DNA from: Nitrospirota bacterium
Lineage (GTDB): Bacteria > Nitrospirota > Thermodesulfovibrionia > Thermodesulfovibrionales > Dissulfurispiraceae
DNA: 48,384 nt
Direction: 5' to 3'
NCBI GenBank assembly: GCA_004321915.1
Contig: SCQE01000078.1
Coordinates: 1-48,384 of the forward strand
Part shown: positions 15,487 to 23,396 of the stretch, piece after piece
How positions within the stretch are numbered: the stretch's first letter is position 1
Layout of the letters: every line of letters starts with the position of its first letter
The notes under the pieces: model-generated
The model's database searches: none
What the model was told of the DNA's origin: nothing
Seen by the model: only the letters and a program-made list of their open reading frames with translations
Program-made: the position numbers and the translations under genes

Positions 15487-15871
15487 CTGATGAATCCTCC
15501 TTTGCGATGGCTCTTGCCACCTGAATAATCTGCGATACTTTACGCCTATGGATATCTTCAATATCGCCTCTAATTGATATTTCAATGCCGGGTGCAATTT
15601 CGTACTTGGACCAAACCTCCCTCAATGAAACTTTGTCTGTATCTGCACTTCCATGTTTAAGGTATTCAGTTATTGAGGCAAGGTTCATTCCCTTAGATTG
15701 CAGGCTTTTAATTTGGCGAAGTTTATCCAAATGACTGTCATTATAAAAGCCCCCTCTACCTCTACCGGCAGGCGGATCTATTAGTCCAATCTGCACGTAA
15801 TACCTTATATTCCTTCGTGTCATACCGGTTAGGCTGCATATTTCTTCAATCGTGTATTGTTTTTTATTCAT
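15479..15871 (-). CDS. MerR-family transcriptional regulator
   Basis: 130 residues. The winged helix-turn-helix occupies residues 6-75: YTIEEICSLTGMTRRNIRYY, then GLIDPPAGRGRGGFYNDSHL and LRQIKSLQSKGMNLASITEYL. The ligand-sensing C terminus is short (about 50 residues) and lacks the Cys residues used by metal- or redox-sensing MerR proteins, so no effector can be inferred. It is coupled to the VIT/VWA gene by an 8-bp overlap, which implies it controls that gene and itself. The predicted promoter lies so close that the transcript may begin at the A of the start codon. Confidence 0.88.
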   Translation of the reverse strand: MNKKQYTIEEICSLTGMTRRNIRYYVQIGLIDPPAGRGRGGFYNDSHLDKLRQIKSLQSKGMNLASITEYLKHGSADTDKVSLREVWSKYEIAPGIEISIRGDIEDIHRRKVSQIIQVARAIAKEDSSDE

Positions 15872-15877
15872 GCCTGT

Positions 15878-15906
15878 ATTGTGACAGTTAAATGTTATTT
15901 TGTCAA
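15878..15906 (-). promoter_or_regulatory. Predicted sigma-70-type promoter of the merR-VIT/VWA operon
   Basis: On the minus strand, TTGACA (15906-15901) is a perfect -35, followed by a 17-bp spacer and CACAAT (15883-15878) as -10. Counting from the -10 puts +1 at about 15871, the first base of the start codon. The spacer includes an imperfect dyad (TGACAG...TTGTCA), a plausible MerR operator. Confidence 0.55.
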
Positions 15907-16206
15907 GACGAGAATTATCGTTTCGATCTGACCAACAAAAAGAAAAAGGGGCAGGTGGTTGTTAGCTCTTGATTTTGACCTGAATTATTTGTAAGCATCA
16001 ACCAAGAAATTCAAAAAGGGAATTTATCTCTTTTTCTTTATTTCGGCTGCTATTTCATCAGCGCCATTCTGGACAGCGACCGTTAAACGGCATAAACGCG
16101 CTTGCACCTCTGAACTTCACACGGTTTACAAAATCACCGATAATTGCAATAACACCCGGCGGGTTGACAGTTGCTCGCCCCTAATGCCTACTGTTTTTGA
16201 TGAAAA
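15907..16206. other. Intergenic stretch without a supported gene
   Basis: Between the divergent merR and brnT promoters. A 24-codon open stretch on the minus strand (about 16029-16103, ending EIAAEIKKKR) reads like the tail of a lost gene but has no start and no recognisable family. TTGACA occurs at 16165-16170 on the plus strand without a good -10. Nothing else is seen. Confidence 0.4.
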
Positions 16207-16239
16207 CTCAAAGATATTGACAACAGCAATACCTTTGAG
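16207..16239 (+). promoter_or_regulatory. Inverted-repeat operator upstream of brnT
   Basis: CTCAAAGATATTG (16207-16219) and CAATACCTTTGAG (16227-16239) form a 13-bp dyad with one mismatch and a 7-base centre. A perfect -35 hexamer TTGACA (16217-16222) lies inside it; the -10 is weak. Binding of the antitoxin here would block transcription, as in known autoregulated brnTA operons. Confidence 0.6.
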
Positions 16240-16260
16240 CAAAACTTATTCATGGAGATA

Positions 16261-16524
16261 ATGGAGTTTCAATGGGACGATAACAATATCGCCCACATTG
16301 CACGGCACAGCATATCGCCTGATGAGGTTGAAGACGTGGCATTTGATGATGACCCTTGGATTAGAAAGGGTAAGAGCGGCACTCGCTATATGCTTGGGTA
16401 TACCATAGGCGGAAGATATCTGTTTGTCGTATATGCCTTGAAAGGCAAGGGCACTGTAAGGGTTATTACAGCAATGGATATGGACGATAAGATAAAAAGA
16501 CTTTACAAGAAAAGGAGCAAATGA
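16261..16524 (+). CDS. brnT: BrnT-like toxin
   Basis: Start chosen at ATG 16261, with GGAG directly upstream; an in-frame ATG nine bases earlier has no such site. 87 residues. MEFQWDDNNIAHIARHSISP is the DUF497/BrnT opening (FxWDxxKxxxNxxxHxI pattern), followed by EVEDVAFDDDPWIRKGKSGT and the beta strands YLFVVYALKGKGTVRVITAM. BrnT proteins are RelE-fold ribonucleases. The C-terminal KIKRLYKKRSK resembles the usual basic end. The stop overlaps the antitoxin start (ATGA), and the toxin-first order is typical of BrnTA. Confidence 0.82.
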   Translation: MEFQWDDNNIAHIARHSISPDEVEDVAFDDDPWIRKGKSGTRYMLGYTIGGRYLFVVYALKGKGTVRVITAMDMDDKIKRLYKKRSK

Positions 16525-16793
16525 TGAAAAATATGCCTGTTATGAAAACAGAAGAAGATGAAATAAAGTTCTGGGAAAGCCATTCTATCGGAGATTACTG
16601 GGATGACCTTCAGAAATGCGGGGATGTCTTTAAAAGACCTAAACTCACTCCTGTAACCTTAAAGTTTGACCCGCTGGTACTGAAAAAGATAAAGATGCTT
16701 GCGCGTAAAAGAGGGCTTTCCTATAACGCCTATATTCGTTATCTGCTTGCAAAGAGCGTCGAGAGGGATATAACCGCTGCTGTCAGCCGATAG
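16521..16793 (+). CDS. brnA: BrnA/CopG-like antitoxin
   Basis: 90 residues, coupled to the toxin gene by a 4-bp overlap. The N-terminal half (EDEIKFWESHSIGDYWDDLQ) is acidic and likely wraps the toxin. The C-terminal half, VTLKFDPLVLKKIKMLARKR followed by LSYNAYIRYLLAKSVER, is a ribbon-helix-helix DNA-binding fold. This arrangement, toxin-binding part first and RHH last, matches BrnA-type and other CopG-like antitoxins with the KFWExH signature. It should repress its own promoter through the dyad at 16207-16239. Confidence 0.8.
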   Translation: MMKNMPVMKTEEDEIKFWESHSIGDYWDDLQKCGDVFKRPKLTPVTLKFDPLVLKKIKMLARKRGLSYNAYIRYLLAKSVERDITAAVSR

Positions 16794-16799
16794 GTTTTA

Positions 16800-16892
16800 T
16801 GTGTAGAAATTGGGACGGTTCTATTTACGGTCAAGATAATCGATTTATCCTGTCTTGCCAGTAGTCCGGTTTCCTGTGTCAAATTCGATTTG
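16800..16892 (+). repeat. 93-bp dispersed direct repeat, copy A
   Basis: Nearly identical to 20143-20235 (two mismatches, same orientation). It begins TGTGTAGAAATTGGGACGG and ends CAAATTCGATTTG. It starts 6 bp after the brnA stop codon. A GGGGTCTGTCCC stretch at 16905-16916 resembles sequences found near Y1-type transposase elements, so the repeat may be debris of such an element. Confidence 0.9.
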
Positions 16893-17027
16893 GAGTAAAT
16901 TCGAGGGGTCTGTCCCTATTTCCCTACAAAATTTTGACCTTAAAATCGGCCTATTGTATGATAAGTTCCCCTTTCCCGTGCTATTTTACTCTCATGCTGA
17001 AAAAGCAATTTCTTATCAGTATCAGTC

Positions 17028-17267
17028 AGTTATCAGTTCCTTTATTCCTATGCCCATTCCAACCCTTACGAAACAGAGCTTGTATTTACCTACTCATGCG
17101 TCCACAATGGGCCGTTGTCCTTTAACAGGGAAGAGATAGACGAGGTCGGGTACTGGAACATCGAAGAAATTAAAAACGCAATGGGCAAGGGAATTTTAAG
17201 CGACAACTTTGAATCCGAGATAATGAAGTACATAGAATCCCTGAAAGCAAACGGCGGGTCATTCTGA
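17028..17267 (+). pseudogene. C-terminal fragment of a Nudix hydrolase
   Basis: An open frame without a start codon encodes QFLYSYAHSNPYETELVFTY, then HNGPLSFNREEIDEVGYWNI and ends at TGA 17267. This is the C-terminal half of Nudix hydrolases related to isopentenyl-diphosphate isomerase-like proteins (FLYxYxxxNxYETELVxTY...HNGP...EEIDEVxxW). The Nudix box and N-terminal half, which should lie upstream, are missing. The preceding 130 bp is non-coding and follows repeat copy A, so the front of the gene was probably lost when that element arrived. The remnant overlaps the convergent kinase gene by 9 bp. Confidence 0.7.
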
Positions 17268-18890
17268 GTCCTCAGTGATCGGGATGACGATCGTGAAGGT
17301 CGTCCCCTTGCCGACTTCGCTTTCAACCAATATCTCTCCGTCGTGTTTCTTTATTATGTCGTAAGCTATACTGAGGCCGAGCCCTGTTCCTTTGCCGACA
17401 TCCTTAGTCGTGAAAAAAGGCTCGAATATCCTGCCCAGCTTATCCTCCGGAATCCCGCAGCCGGTGTCCGCTATGGAAACTTTTAAGTATGCGCCCTCAC
17501 GCCACGTCCTGACGGCTATCTCGCCGTGCTGTTCAATAGAATGAGCGGCATTGATCAGCATGTTCATAAATACTTGGTTCAGTTGGCCTGGATTGCAGTT
17601 GATCAGCGGGATGTTACCGTAATCTTTTTTTACCGTCGCCTTGTATTTCAGCTCGTTCCATACGATATTTATGGTGCTCTCCAGCCCGGCATTGATATCG
17701 GTCATTTTGAGTTCAGCTTCATCTACCCTTGAGAACCCTTTCAAATCCTGTACTATATTCTTCACTCGTTCGGCACCGTCAAGAGACTCACTGATAAGAT
17801 TGTCTATGTCCTCCGTAATGTAATCAAGCTTCATCGCTTTTTGATGGTCTCTTACGCTCCTGAGGACAGCATTGTCATCGCCGGTAGAGAGTTCTTTGAG
17901 GGCCTCAGCCTGTATCCGTATGAACTCTGAGCGCTTGGCGGAGTATTTCTGCAGAGACTTCAGATTACTCATTATGAAACCGACGGGGTTGTTTATCTCG
18001 TGGGCGACACCGGCAGCAAGCTGGCCTATGGAGGCCATTTTTTCCTGCTGCAGGATGCGGGATTGGGCGGCCTTTAATTCATTATAGGCGACTTCAAGTT
18101 GCCGGGCAAGCAGTGTAAGCTCTGAGTTGGCTGCTTCTAACTCGCTAGTACGGGCCGTTACTCGCTGTTCGAGTTCTTCGCTTAGCTTGCGGTACTTTTC
18201 CTCGGCGACCATTTGCTGTTTGAGTGCCCTCTCCATTTGGGTATGATAGATATAGTTTTCTATGGAAGAGGACAGGAGTTCAACTAGGTTGCCCACGCCC
18301 AGCAGGGCCCCTTCGTCGTCGTTGACCCTGCGATAAAAGCCCGCATTTTCGAGCGAATTGCCGGCGGCCAGAAAACCGAATGGCCAAGTAGCGGAAACCA
18401 AGGGATAGATAACATATTCATTCATGAGCAGCTTGTCTTGCCACCCGGCAAGGCGCTTATTTTCATCACACGCCCTGCAAATAAGATATTCTTTGCCGTC
18501 CCGCAAAGCAGAGAGAAGGGCGTCGTTCCGTTTTATAGTGACGCCCATGACATGTTCTTTTTCTTCCTGTTTGTAATATCCGTCAAGGGCACAGACTGTA
18601 AAATCATCGGCGCCTTCGACCTGCTGAAAAATCAGGACCCTCTCGTATTCAAGTTTGTGGATTGCATATTCTACGGCGTACTTAAGTATATTGCCAATAT
18701 TAACTGTTGCATGGAGCTTTCTGCTAAGGTCATAGAGTTCCTGGTATTCTTTCAACTGGGCATCGAGTTTTTCCTGGTATTCGTAAAGCTTGCCCTCTGC
18801 CCTGATAAGCCGCTTTACCTGTTGGGAAAGAATTTCATTTTCCCGTTTCAGTTTCGCTGTTTCCAGTGCATCGTCCTGAGGTGGGTTCAT
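17259..18890 (-). CDS. Soluble sensor histidine kinase with coiled coil and GAF-like domain
   Basis: 543 residues with no membrane segment. A coiled coil (about 10-55, rich in Lys/Glu/Leu) leads into a GAF-like sensory domain (about 58-215, [20 protein letters not shown] to [15 protein letters not shown]). A second coiled coil follows, then HisKA with [20 protein letters not shown] (phospho-acceptor His about 292), and an HATPase with [28 protein letters not shown] and [17 protein letters not shown]. It should autophosphorylate in response to a cytoplasmic cue. The FIST-domain gene lies 44 bp upstream on the same strand, so the two probably form a sensory pair. No response regulator is adjacent. 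Confidence 0.9.
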   Translation of the reverse strand: MNPPQDDALETAKLKRENEILSQQVKRLIRAEGKLYEYQEKLDAQLKEYQELYDLSRKLHATVNIGNILKYAVEYAIHKLEYERVLIFQQVEGADDFTVCALDGYYKQEEKEHVMGVTIKRNDALLSALRDGKEYLICRACDENKRLAGWQDKLLMNEYVIYPLVSATWPFGFLAAGNSLENAGFYRRVNDDEGALLGVGNLVELLSSSIENYIYHTQMERALKQQMVAEEKYRKLSEELEQRVTARTSELEAANSELTLLARQLEVAYNELKAAQSRILQQEKMASIGQLAAGVAHEINNPVGFIMSNLKSLQKYSAKRSEFIRIQAEALKELSTGDDNAVLRSVRDHQKAMKLDYITEDIDNLISESLDGAERVKNIVQDLKGFSRVDEAELKMTDINAGLESTINIVWNELKYKATVKKDYGNIPLINCNPGQLNQVFMNMLINAAHSIEQHGEIAVRTWREGAYLKVSIADTGCGIPEDKLGRIFEPFFTTKDVGKGTGLGLSIAYDIIKKHDGEILVESEVGKGTTFTIVIPITEDSE

Positions 18891-18934
18891 TTTAGCTCTC
18901 TCTTTTCCATTGCCCGGCAGTTAAAACATCGGCA

Positions 18935-20128
18935 TCAGTATATCGCGGTCACCACAGCCGTGAAATTATGAAAGCAGTTGTATTCTATAATCGGCCCGAT
19001 CTCCCCGTAGGTATAAAAACCGATCCAGGGTATGTCAGCGCCGATATCTTTCTGGAGGGACCTGATCAATTCGATCTTTTCCCTCTCCCGGAAAACCACC
19101 TTCCCACGGCCCACGCATTCGAAATGCAGAATGAATTTCGGTTTTTTATCTCCAGCCATTTTTTGTACTTGGCGGGAGATGTCCTTCAAGCCGTCCCTGA
19201 TCAAATCCTTGTCGCGGCGGACTATCCAGAGGGGAGAGCCTTTCTCGACGTCGGACTGGATTGTTACATAGTTTTCCCGGTCGTTTTTACCCATCATGTA
19301 CCGGATAATGTAGTCGTTATAATCTTTCCTTATATGCTCCGGGGTGTTGAACCCGAGACAGAGATTTAAGGAAGTTTTGTTCCATTGGGTTTTCCAGTCA
19401 TCATCGAAATATTCCTTCAGGGCTTCAAGGGCCGGGACCCCGTCAATTTCATATATTATGTTGCCCTCGCTTTTCGTTATTGTCCGTTCAGTGCCGACTG
19501 GCAGGCAACCGTGGTTGATTCCCCATGCGATATCACCTTTGCCCGACATGAGCACGCAGGAAATGCCCTCGGAAAATACCTGGTCATTGTGATACTGGTA
19601 GGTTTTTTGTGAAGCCCAGTTGTCCGCGGCCAATCCGCCGAAGAGGGGTATGCTCTTTTCACTTTGGAGTGTCTTTTCAAAGGCCGCCAGGAAGGGATCG
19701 AAATTAAAAACGAGCCCGTCCGCAAGGATAAAGCAGGCGATGTTGTCAGGGGCGCAAAAAGGTCTTATATCAGCCGCCAGAAGCTCTCCGGCAATGCCGA
19801 TTCTGCCGCCTATTTCCTTTGCGCAGGCATTATTAAACCTTAGTTCGTCGGAGCGGATTGCCATAACGGAAACGCCGAAATTGGTTTCGTCGGCAATCCC
19901 CTGCGTTATTATCCCCTCGCCTGAACAGCCGCTTAAAGGCGCTCCTGAAGTTGTTTCTCTTATTGAGCTTATGAGGACCTGCTGGTTGTACCCGACTGTG
20001 GCAAAGACAAAGACGAAATCAGGCTTCTCAATTATGCCGGCCTGTTCCAGCGCTTTCAGCGCGGCCTCTTTACCCGCCTCTGCCGGGTCCCTGTGAATAC
20101 TATAACCGACACCTACGTTTGTTCCCAT
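18935..20128 (-). CDS. FIST signal-transduction domain protein
   Basis: 397 residues. The FIST_N part (about 1-210) is recognisable from NVGVGYSIHRDPAEAGKEAA, SGAPLSGCSGEGII and LFGGLAADNWA. FIST_C (about 225-390) is recognisable from ECVGRGKVVFRERE and IPWIGFYTYGEIGPI, ending FHNFTAVVTAIY. FIST domains are predicted sensors of small ligands such as amino acids. No kinase or output domain is fused, and the adjacent kinase probably receives the signal. AGGAGGG lies eight bases before ATG 20128. Repeat copy B starts only about 15 bp upstream of the start codon, so the native promoter is in or beyond the repeat. Confidence 0.9.
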   Translation of the reverse strand: MGTNVGVGYSIHRDPAEAGKEAALKALEQAGIIEKPDFVFVFATVGYNQQVLISSIRETTSGAPLSGCSGEGIITQGIADETNFGVSVMAIRSDELRFNNACAKEIGGRIGIAGELLAADIRPFCAPDNIACFILADGLVFNFDPFLAAFEKTLQSEKSIPLFGGLAADNWASQKTYQYHNDQVFSEGISCVLMSGKGDIAWGINHGCLPVGTERTITKSEGNIIYEIDGVPALEALKEYFDDDWKTQWNKTSLNLCLGFNTPEHIRKDYNDYIIRYMMGKNDRENYVTIQSDVEKGSPLWIVRRDKDLIRDGLKDISRQVQKMAGDKKPKFILHFECVGRGKVVFREREKIELIRSLQKDIGADIPWIGFYTYGEIGPIIEYNCFHNFTAVVTAIY

Positions 20129-20142
20129 TTTAACTGCCCTCC

Positions 20143-20235
20143 TGTGTAGAAATTGGGACGGTTCTATTTACGGTCAAGATAATCGCTTTATCCTGTCTTG
20201 CCAGTAGTCCGGTTTCCTGTGTCAAGTTCGATTTG
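20143..20235 (+). repeat. 93-bp dispersed direct repeat, copy B
   Basis: Same orientation and all but two bases identical to 16800-16892. It separates the FIST gene from an antitoxin-like gene and touches the FIST ribosome binding site. Confidence 0.9.
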
Positions 20236-20261
20236 AGCGATCTCAAGAAACCTTATTGTCA

Positions 20262-20480
20262 TTATTTCCTGTATTTTAACAAGACTTCTTCAAGCGAGAC
20301 CGCCCTCATTTTACCGGACTGGTAAGCATTGACTCTATCTTCAACTTCTTTTCGCCAGAAAGAGTCTATGTGTTCATCAGGCTGGTCTAGGCTTGATAGA
20401 AGATGATCTGCAAGACTCGCCCGTTCCATGGCCGGCAGTTCCAATGCCTCTTTTAATATCTGATGGGTGTCTGGAGCCAT
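20262..20480 (-). CDS. Putative addiction-module antitoxin (TIGR02574-type), orphan
   Basis: 72 residues from ATG 20480, which has GAGGAGG about seven bases upstream. ILKEALELPAMERASLADHL, then SSLDQPDEHIDSFWRKEVEDR and a C-terminal AVSLEEVLLKYRK, match the family of small helical antitoxins that neutralise RelE/ParE toxins. The toxin normally follows the antitoxin directly. Here 27 bp downstream is repeat copy B, and no RelE/ParE-like sequence is present, so the partner has been lost. The AT-rich upstream stretch (20520-20545) holds three near-copies of TTTATAAA that may be operator sites. Confidence 0.8.
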   Translation of the reverse strand: MAPDTHQILKEALELPAMERASLADHLLSSLDQPDEHIDSFWRKEVEDRVNAYQSGKMRAVSLEEVLLKYRK

Positions 20481-20647
20481 TTGCAACCTCCTCAATAATC
20501 TAATACCCTATTATTGCAATTATTTATAAATTTATAAATTTGTAAACGCATAGCGAAACAAGACATGGTGGATTAAGCTGCAGGGGAACCAGCTGCTATG
20601 CCGACACTGTCCGCCGTTTTTTTTTGTCCGGAATAAGTTACTAAGAA

Positions 20648-21103
20648 CTAACATGACAAAGCCTCACATCTGGCATCATCAGGCTTGACCCGGGGATCCA
20701 GTATTTTCAAGATATTTCTGGATTCCCGCCTTCGCGGGAATGACAAATCGTGTGGCATTGTAAATGTATTCCTTAGTATAGCGCCTTCTAATGCCTTCTG
20801 AACAAACTGGTTAAGCGATACGCCGGAAAGCGCCGCCTGCTGCAACGCCTTGACGTGGAGACTTGAGGGTATGCGAACATTAAAGCTGCCCTTGCAGGAC
20901 CGTAAAGGTTCCTTGCCTGCTTCTTTGCACAGTTCGATGTAATCGTCCACGGCTTCATGAAATGCTTTCACAAGTTTCTTGACGCTCTGCCCTTCAAAAG
21001 AAATCAAGTCCGCTACACCTTCGATCTTGCCGTGGAAAACCTTATCTTCGGCGCTGAAGTGCATGGAGCCTATGAATCCCTTATGTGTTAAAACATCTTT
21101 CAT
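20648..21103 (-). CDS. HicB-family antitoxin with repeat-derived C-terminal tail
   Basis: 151 residues from ATG 21103 (GGGGGG upstream). The N-terminal HicB fold (about 1-70: GFIGSMHFSAEDKVFHGKIE, then FHEAVDDYIELCKEAGKEP) is followed by an Arc/RHH-type DNA-binding segment, GSFNVRIPSSLHVKALQQAA and LSGVSLNQFVQKALEGAI. The domain normally ends near residue 110. The rest, with DLSFPRRRESRN and LDPRVKPDDAR, is translated from a palindromic genomic repeat (20672-20744) and is unlikely to be native. No hicA lies on either side, so the antitoxin is an orphan. Confidence 0.82.
   Translation of the reverse strand: MKDVLTHKGFIGSMHFSAEDKVFHGKIEGVADLISFEGQSVKKLVKAFHEAVDDYIELCKEAGKEPLRSCKGSFNVRIPSSLHVKALQQAALSGVSLNQFVQKALEGAILRNTFTMPHDLSFPRRRESRNILKILDPRVKPDDARCEALSC
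20672..20744. repeat. Palindromic interspersed repeat of the SFPRRRES type
   Basis: ATTCCCGC (20722-20729) and GCGGGAAT (20734-20741) form a perfect 8-bp hairpin with loop CTTC, flanked by GGATCCAG/CTGGATTC arms and AGGCTTGACCCGGGGATCC. Translated on the minus strand it gives the well-known SFPRRRES...DPRVKPDD peptide seen in many genomes wherever such repeats invade genes. Only one copy is in the window. Confidence 0.8.
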
Positions 21104-21223
21104 TATTATCACCCCCCGCTTTTTTTGAGTTCACTGTCTATGTCATTTATCTGCTAAGCCTTCAATTCAGGGTTCGGGTGCGGCTTATGCAGTCGAATAA
21201 ATCGGGGCACGTTACTACACGGG

Positions 21224-21254
21224 CGGACCCGACTTCAGGCCGAGGTCCGTTTTT
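21224..21254 (+). terminator. Possible terminator-like hairpin in the hicB-MCP gap
   Basis: CGGACC (21224-21229) pairs with GGTCCG (21244-21249) and is followed on the plus strand by five T. No plus-strand gene ends here, so it may belong to a small RNA or be coincidental. The rest of the 170-bp gap (21104-21273) shows no gene. Confidence 0.3.
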
Positions 21255-21273
21255 GTACTCTGCAGCCATCACT

Positions 21274-22899
21274 TTATACTCTAAACTGTCCGACGATGCG
21301 CTGCATATTAGAGGACAGCCTAGCAAGGTCGGAAGAAGCCTGCGCTATCTGCCCTGAACTGGCCGAGGTCTCCTTCGAGACCCGTGCCACCGTCTCTATA
21401 TCGCTACTAATTGTTTCTGACACCGTCGACATCTCCTCCGTAGCAGATGCTATCTGCTGCACCATCGTCTGCAGGGTATTTACGCTCTCAACTATACTGT
21501 TCAGCGAATCACCGGCCTTTGTGACATCCTCCGCCCCCAATGTCACTTTTTCCGTAGCTTCATTCATGGATTCGACCGCCTGCCCCACTTCCTTCTGTAT
21601 CGCGCCTATCATCCCGCCTATCTCAGACGTTGCCTTTGCTGTCCTTTCCGCGAGTTTCCTAACTTCATCCGCGACCACCGCAAAACCGCGTCCCTGTTCT
21701 CCGGCCCGGGCCGCCTCTATTGCAGCATTAAGGGCCAGCAGGTTTGTCTGGTCTGCAATATCTTTGATAACGTTTATGATCTCTCCTATCTGCTTTGATC
21801 TCTCTCCAAGGGATTCGATCAGTTTTGCTGTTTCGCCTACCGTATTGGCAATAGCGTTCACTTCATCAACTGACCTGCTTACTATCTCCCTTCCGCTGGA
21901 TGCGATTCTTGCGGTATTACCGGACGCTGCGGCTATTTCCGATGCGTTCTTTGCTATATCAACCACCGTCTGTGACATCTCGGTGGTCGAAGTTGCTATC
22001 TGTGATGCCCTCGCCGATTGTTCAGTCACGCCCCTAGACATCTGCTCGGAGCTTGAGCTCAACTGCTCGCTTGAGGACGCAATAGTGTCAGACGAAGTTT
22101 TAATATCACTGACCATAACTTTCAGCCTCTCAGACATCTTTTTTACCGAAGCAAAGATTCCAGTATCCGAACTGGCACCTGACGTGAACTTCAAACTAAG
22201 GTCTCCGTTCGATATTTTTTCAGCGATATCAGCTACATAAGAAGGCTCACCTCCGACCTGCTTCAATATGTCCAGTGAAACCAGATAGGCTATGAATATA
22301 GAAACCACAATCGCTAAAACGGCAATTATAATGGCTATCATCATTGCCGTTTTTCTGACCGAGTCGAAATAACTGTCGCCTTCTTTCATTTTCTGCCCAA
22401 AAAGATCTGATATCCTTGTCATATTTTCCCTAACCGTTTTGACGTCACTATCTATCTTGCCGTCAATCTCCCTGACCCCCTGTGTAACTCCCGGGGAACT
22501 CGCAAGCAGAGGGAGCATTTCCTTTTCAAATTGAGTGATAATATTTACTGCAGCCTTTTTTGAGTCTTCCGCAAGCCTTCTTTGCTCCGGTGAAAGCTGA
22601 AGCTTCATGACGTCATCAATTTTTTTGAGATTCTGCTCTTTACGCTCCGCCCATTCCTTTGCGTTTTCTGACAGGTTCCTGTTTATGACCGCATCTGCAA
22701 TTGTCTGGTAAAAACTGACACCTACGTCGGCTGCGCTTGTCGCTAGCACCGCCTCATCTGCCATCTCCGCTCCTTTGTCTTGGATATTGCCCAGCCTGCC
22801 CATCTGATAGATCTGTATTATCACAGCAGCGCCCAACATGATAATCGTCACGAGAAATCCTGCCACAAGCTTCTTTCTTAACCCCATGTTCTTGAACAT
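21274..22899 (-). CDS. Methyl-accepting chemotaxis protein
   Basis: 541 residues. The first membrane segment is about 11-31. A four-helix-bundle periplasmic sensor follows (about 35-185), then a second membrane segment ([20 protein letters not shown], about 187-208), a HAMP domain (about 210-265) and the long cytoplasmic hairpin. The tip is the highly conserved [20 protein letters not shown], which contacts CheA/CheW. Methylation-type Glu/Gln heptads flank it. There is no C-terminal CheR-binding pentapeptide. It is the last gene of a kinase-regulator-receiver-chemoreceptor run, 15 bp after the lone receiver. No cheA or cheW is present in the window. Confidence 0.93.
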   Translation of the reverse strand: MFKNMGLRKKLVAGFLVTIIMLGAAVIIQIYQMGRLGNIQDKGAEMADEAVLATSAADVGVSFYQTIADAVINRNLSENAKEWAERKEQNLKKIDDVMKLQLSPEQRRLAEDSKKAAVNIITQFEKEMLPLLASSPGVTQGVREIDGKIDSDVKTVRENMTRISDLFGQKMKEGDSYFDSVRKTAMMIAIIIAVLAIVVSIFIAYLVSLDILKQVGGEPSYVADIAEKISNGDLSLKFTSGASSDTGIFASVKKMSERLKVMVSDIKTSSDTIASSSEQLSSSSEQMSRGVTEQSARASQIATSTTEMSQTVVDIAKNASEIAAASGNTARIASSGREIVSRSVDEVNAIANTVGETAKLIESLGERSKQIGEIINVIKDIADQTNLLALNAAIEAARAGEQGRGFAVVADEVRKLAERTAKATSEIGGMIGAIQKEVGQAVESMNEATEKVTLGAEDVTKAGDSLNSIVESVNTLQTMVQQIASATEEMSTVSETISSDIETVARVSKETSASSGQIAQASSDLARLSSNMQRIVGQFRV

Positions 22900-22914
22900 A
22901 TTCCCTCCTTGCTT

Positions 22915-23289
22915 CTAGTCTTTCGTTTTGCTGTTTATAATTTTTTGAATTGTCTCTATCAATTCCCTTGACTCAGTTGTTTTATCAAAAAAGTAATCCG
23001 CGCCTTCTGCCATACATCTCTCCCTGTACTGGGGATAGGGATAGCTCGTGTACATAATTACAACCGCGCCGGTTGTTGTAACCCGGATATGCCGTAGAAC
23101 GTCAATGCCGCTGCCGCCAGGCATTTGGATGTCTAGTATCGCAATATCCGGGTCTTCACGTTCTAAATGCTTAATAGCCTCTTCGGCGCTCCTCGCCTCA
23201 AGTACACTATAAGCAACTCCCGGCATCCGAAATATATCAACCAGCCGCTTGCGTACAATATCGGAGTCGTCTGCTATCAATATCTTCAT
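22915..23289 (-). CDS. Single-domain response regulator (receiver only)
   Basis: 124 residues if started at the ATG before KILIADDSD (23289); an in-frame ATG at 23319 is also possible, and neither has a strong ribosome binding site. The acidic pair is in IADDSDIVRKRL, the phospho-acceptor Asp in IAILDIQMPGGSG, and the conserved Lys in YFFDKTTESREL. The segment SYPYPQYRERCMAEGADYFF closely matches the lone receiver at 45755-46138, marking a specific subfamily. There is no output domain, so it may act as a phosphate sink or as a CheY-like diffusible signal for the adjacent chemoreceptor pathway. Confidence 0.88.
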   Translation of the reverse strand: MKILIADDSDIVRKRLVDIFRMPGVAYSVLEARSAEEAIKHLEREDPDIAILDIQMPGGSGIDVLRHIRVTTTGAVVIMYTSYPYPQYRERCMAEGADYFFDKTTESRELIETIQKIINSKTKD

Positions 23290-23396
23290 AATTAATTTTA
23301 TGCTTTTCGGCAGGGGCATGATATAGGTATAGCCATGATTTTGGTGTGGTAAAAGACGTGATTATTTTGTAGAAGATTCTACTACACGAAAGAGAT

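Noticed and set aside
15487-15597. Longer N terminus for the VIT/VWA protein starting at 15597
   Set aside because: The extra 37 residues overlap the merR-like gene in another frame and are not family-like, while ATG 15486 has a strong ribosome binding site.
16029-16103. Short minus-strand open stretch ending EIAAEIKKKR
   Set aside because: Only 24 codons, no start codon, no recognised family; kept only as a note in the intergenic entry.
23372-23390. Palindrome-like GTAGAAGATTCTAC between the regulator and the lone receiver
   Set aside because: The centre does not allow a proper loop, there is no T run, and it is too short to call an operator.
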